From: Zeus faber
Taxonomy: Eukaryota > Chordata > Actinopteri > Zeiformes > Zeidae
NCBI GenBank assembly: GCA_960531495.1
Contig: OY482855.1
Location: forward strand, 12,737,865 to 12,801,864
Reading direction: 5' to 3'
DNA length: 64,000 nt
Shown one piece after another: positions 61,607 through 64,000 of the stretch. The position numbers and the translations under genes were made by a program. The notes below the pieces were generated by a model that was given only the letters and a program-made list of their open reading frames with translations, made no database searches and was not told the DNA's origin. Numbering within the stretch: the stretch's first letter is position 1; each line of letters opens with the position of its first letter.

Positions 61607-62223
61607 CACCACTGCTTGTTAATGACAAAGATTTCTCCATATTACATACACCAGATACCAATACTGGTTAGTGATTAAAGGCGTTTGCGAGTATTGACGA
61701 GTCATTTACATGATTAAATCGCATTCTATTGAGAAATATAATAAAACAATATATTGTAATATATTAGAAAAAAACACAAGTTATTGCCGCTGTATATTGG
61801 AACATATGTTAGAAATATATTGTTTTGACACATCACTATGTGTTTCTGAATACGCTTTGCCGCTGATATTTTAATAGCCAGGACTTCTACTCTGTGCGGT
61901 AAGTGCTGGAGGTAAGTTAAGGTAAGTTTCATTAAGAAGGATTTCAATGGATATTTAAGACGACACAGACAATTCATTATATTATATAATTATAGAACCC
62001 AGAATCGCGATTTGGGGCGCCGCGTATGTGGAACTTGAACATGAACTTGTACTCTCGAAGTACGCTCATGTTTGGTTAAATGTAAATTGGGAGGGGACGC
62101 CTGATCACTGTTAAGTTGGTAATAACAGGTCGCAAGCTTCACCAAGGTCAACCAACCCCCCGCCGCCCCCACGCCTGCCCTCTCCAAGGCGTGTGAGTGC
62201 ATTCCCACATCTCTACACACCAT

Positions 62224-62662
62224 CAGTGGTATTCAACCTGCGGGCCCCGCCCTTGGAATCCCCCCCGGAGTTGGCCGCAGAGGGAGCAAGCAAAAATGAA
62301 AAATTTAAAAAGACAAAGAAAAGGCCTTTAATGTATATTTTGAGCACTAACTTGACATGACTAATTACATTTCATGGAATATGTTTATTGAGAGTTTCTA
62401 AATCTAAAAGGATAATAGTTTGATTAAAAACACATTGGGAGAGGGTGCACAGGGAATATTGTTGATGACGGGGAGGGGCAGGGGGAGAGAGAGGGGTTGT
62501 TATTTTCATTTCAAATAATAGAATTTGTTCATATTTTAATTTACTTTCATTGTTTGTTTTAAAATTGTTGTGCGCCTTTCTGCCTTGCACCTTCACCTTT
62601 CGGCATCAAGTCCTTGAAATCCCAGGAAGGGGGGTGCTCTACAAAAATAAGTTTGAATACCT
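62224..62662 (+). mobile_element. hAT-like MITE, copy 2 of a local pair
   Basis: Starts CAGTGGTATTCAACCTGCGG and ends AAGTTTGAATACCTAC, whose complement GTAGGTATTCAAACTT matches the start. It is the better-preserved copy; the other is 3.6 kb to the left in the same orientation. Confidence 0.7.
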
Positions 62663-63015
62663 ACATTGCTCTACATGATGAAAAATAACGCTTAAACCTT
62701 GTCTCCCCCCTCTGGCCAAAACATAGAATGTCACAAAGAAAGAGCGATAGGCTGAGTTACAAATTCTCCCCCATCATTAAAAACCGGTTAAAACCTCGAC
62801 CAAACACGCACGCACCGGTTGGCATCACTCAACAAGACAAACAAATCAGCGTCGGAAATTGAAATCACATTTATTGTTTGCTCGGGAGCTGAAACACATT
62901 AACCCTGACCCTTCGCGTACAGACCAGCCCTGTCCTTTTGTCATCTCTCTTTCGCTCTCTCATCATTGGGTACCGCCTATGTTTTATCTTTTAAACAAAC
63001 CCATGCACTCTCACC

Positions 63016-63017
<2 letters not shown>

Positions 63018-63055
<38 letters not shown>
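63018..63055 (+). repeat. (CA)n microsatellite
   Basis: About 19 CA units. A (GT)n/GTGA run followed by a G run lies at 63599-63647. Otherwise 62663-64000 shows no gene. Confidence 0.9.
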
Positions 63056-63057
<2 letters not shown>

Positions 63058-64000
63058 GCGGCCAGTTAAGACAAGCCGGGTGGACAGACGTTGACATGTC
63101 CAGGAAATCCTAAAAAGGGAGCTCCAATGCACCAGCAAAGGTCCCCTTTAAGGCCTGTTTGTTTTTGTTTGTTTGTTGGTTGTTGTTGATTTTTTGTTTT
63201 TTTTAGTCCCTTTAACCGGGACATTACAATCACATTTCACGTTCTCTCAACTGTTAAAATCTCTCAGTCCGCGTCGTCTCCCCTCTCCCGCAACATTCTC
63301 ACCAGCACCAATAATGTCCCAGCTTAAGAGAAAACTGACTAACCAACTAACGGATGTTAAGTAAAAAAAAATAAAAATACTCAAAAAAGATTCACCGTCC
63401 AGGACTGCAAATACAGAAATGCACAATGAAGAAGAAAATAAAAAATACATAGCATCGATGGTTGAAATCAAGATCACTTTTTTTTTTCTTCCTTGTAACT
63501 AGCTTGCTAATAAAACCGCTGATAGCTCTATTAGCGTCAACAGTTCGATTTAAGTACATGTAGTTATATAGTATTTACCTATTCTCCCAAAAAAAGAGTG
63601 TGTGTGAGTGTGTGTGTGTGTGAGTGTGTGTGTGTGTGGGGGGGGGGTTATTATCTGGATCAAACAGTCAAGCTTCAAATGTAGTTGTTGGTGGGAATAG
63701 ACGTTGAAAGTTCGTCCCGGAGGTGGCAGAGGTGGACCCTAAAAGTTACTGCTTCAGTTTCAAAGTTGATTAAAAACGCACTCTGAAGCAATGTAGAAAA
63801 ACATCCACCCGGGGGGGGCGAGGGGGAAGCTTTGTCAGGGACGCTGGAGCTGCTTCCATGTGGAACTGGAACGTCTGAGGTCATGCGTCTGAGGTCACGC
63901 GGATAAATGAATGAATGAAGGGGCCCCCCCGGTGGCTTGTTTTTGTTTTTACTTTTTTTTTTCTTTCCCCCCCGAGAGCCCTGCTGAGAAATCAAGTTTG

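Overview
The window is vertebrate and almost certainly teleost nuclear DNA. It has spliced genes with GT-AG introns, long dinucleotide and tetranucleotide microsatellites, tRNA-derived SINEs of the fish DANA/mermaid type, many short non-autonomous DNA transposons (mostly hAT-like) and a decayed Ty3/gypsy fragment. No species can be named from sequence alone.

Three protein-coding genes are supported, all on the minus strand and all in the left half. (1) FARSA, the alpha subunit of cytosolic phenylalanyl-tRNA synthetase, runs from 8460 down to 618 in 12 exons. Its last coding exon lies off the left edge. (2) ILF3 (NF90/NF110-type double-stranded-RNA-binding protein) has coding exons from 21593 down to 9938 (15 coding exons, 856 residues) plus a non-coding first exon in a CpG-rich promoter near 24.6-24.8 kb. 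(3) ptger1, a prostaglandin E2 receptor of the EP1 type, has two coding exons from 31211 down to 27678 (384 residues). All exon joins were set by matching splice sites, codon phase and family alignment recalled from knowledge. FARSA, ILF3 and PTGER1 all lie on human 19p13, so the order looks like conserved synteny.

About 33 kb to the right edge is gene-poor. No conserved protein-coding gene was recognised there. It holds microsatellites, SINEs, hAT-like elements, a broken gypsy integrase at 53.6-55.3 kb, a perfect-stem hairpin at 44.8 kb, two consecutive exon-like segments with strong splice sites near 57 kb, and a purine-rich tract at 60.5-61.0 kb next to a promoter-like transposon.

The most notable signal is in FARSA. 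Intron 3 is only 174 bp, and two thirds of it is an uninterrupted (GT)58 tract on the sense strand that ends 9 nt before the 3' splice site, where a polypyrimidine tract should be. This resembles the UG-repeat acceptor of CFTR exon 9. The three genes have unrelated functions (translation, RNA binding, prostaglandin signalling) and are neighbours by synteny, not by pathway.
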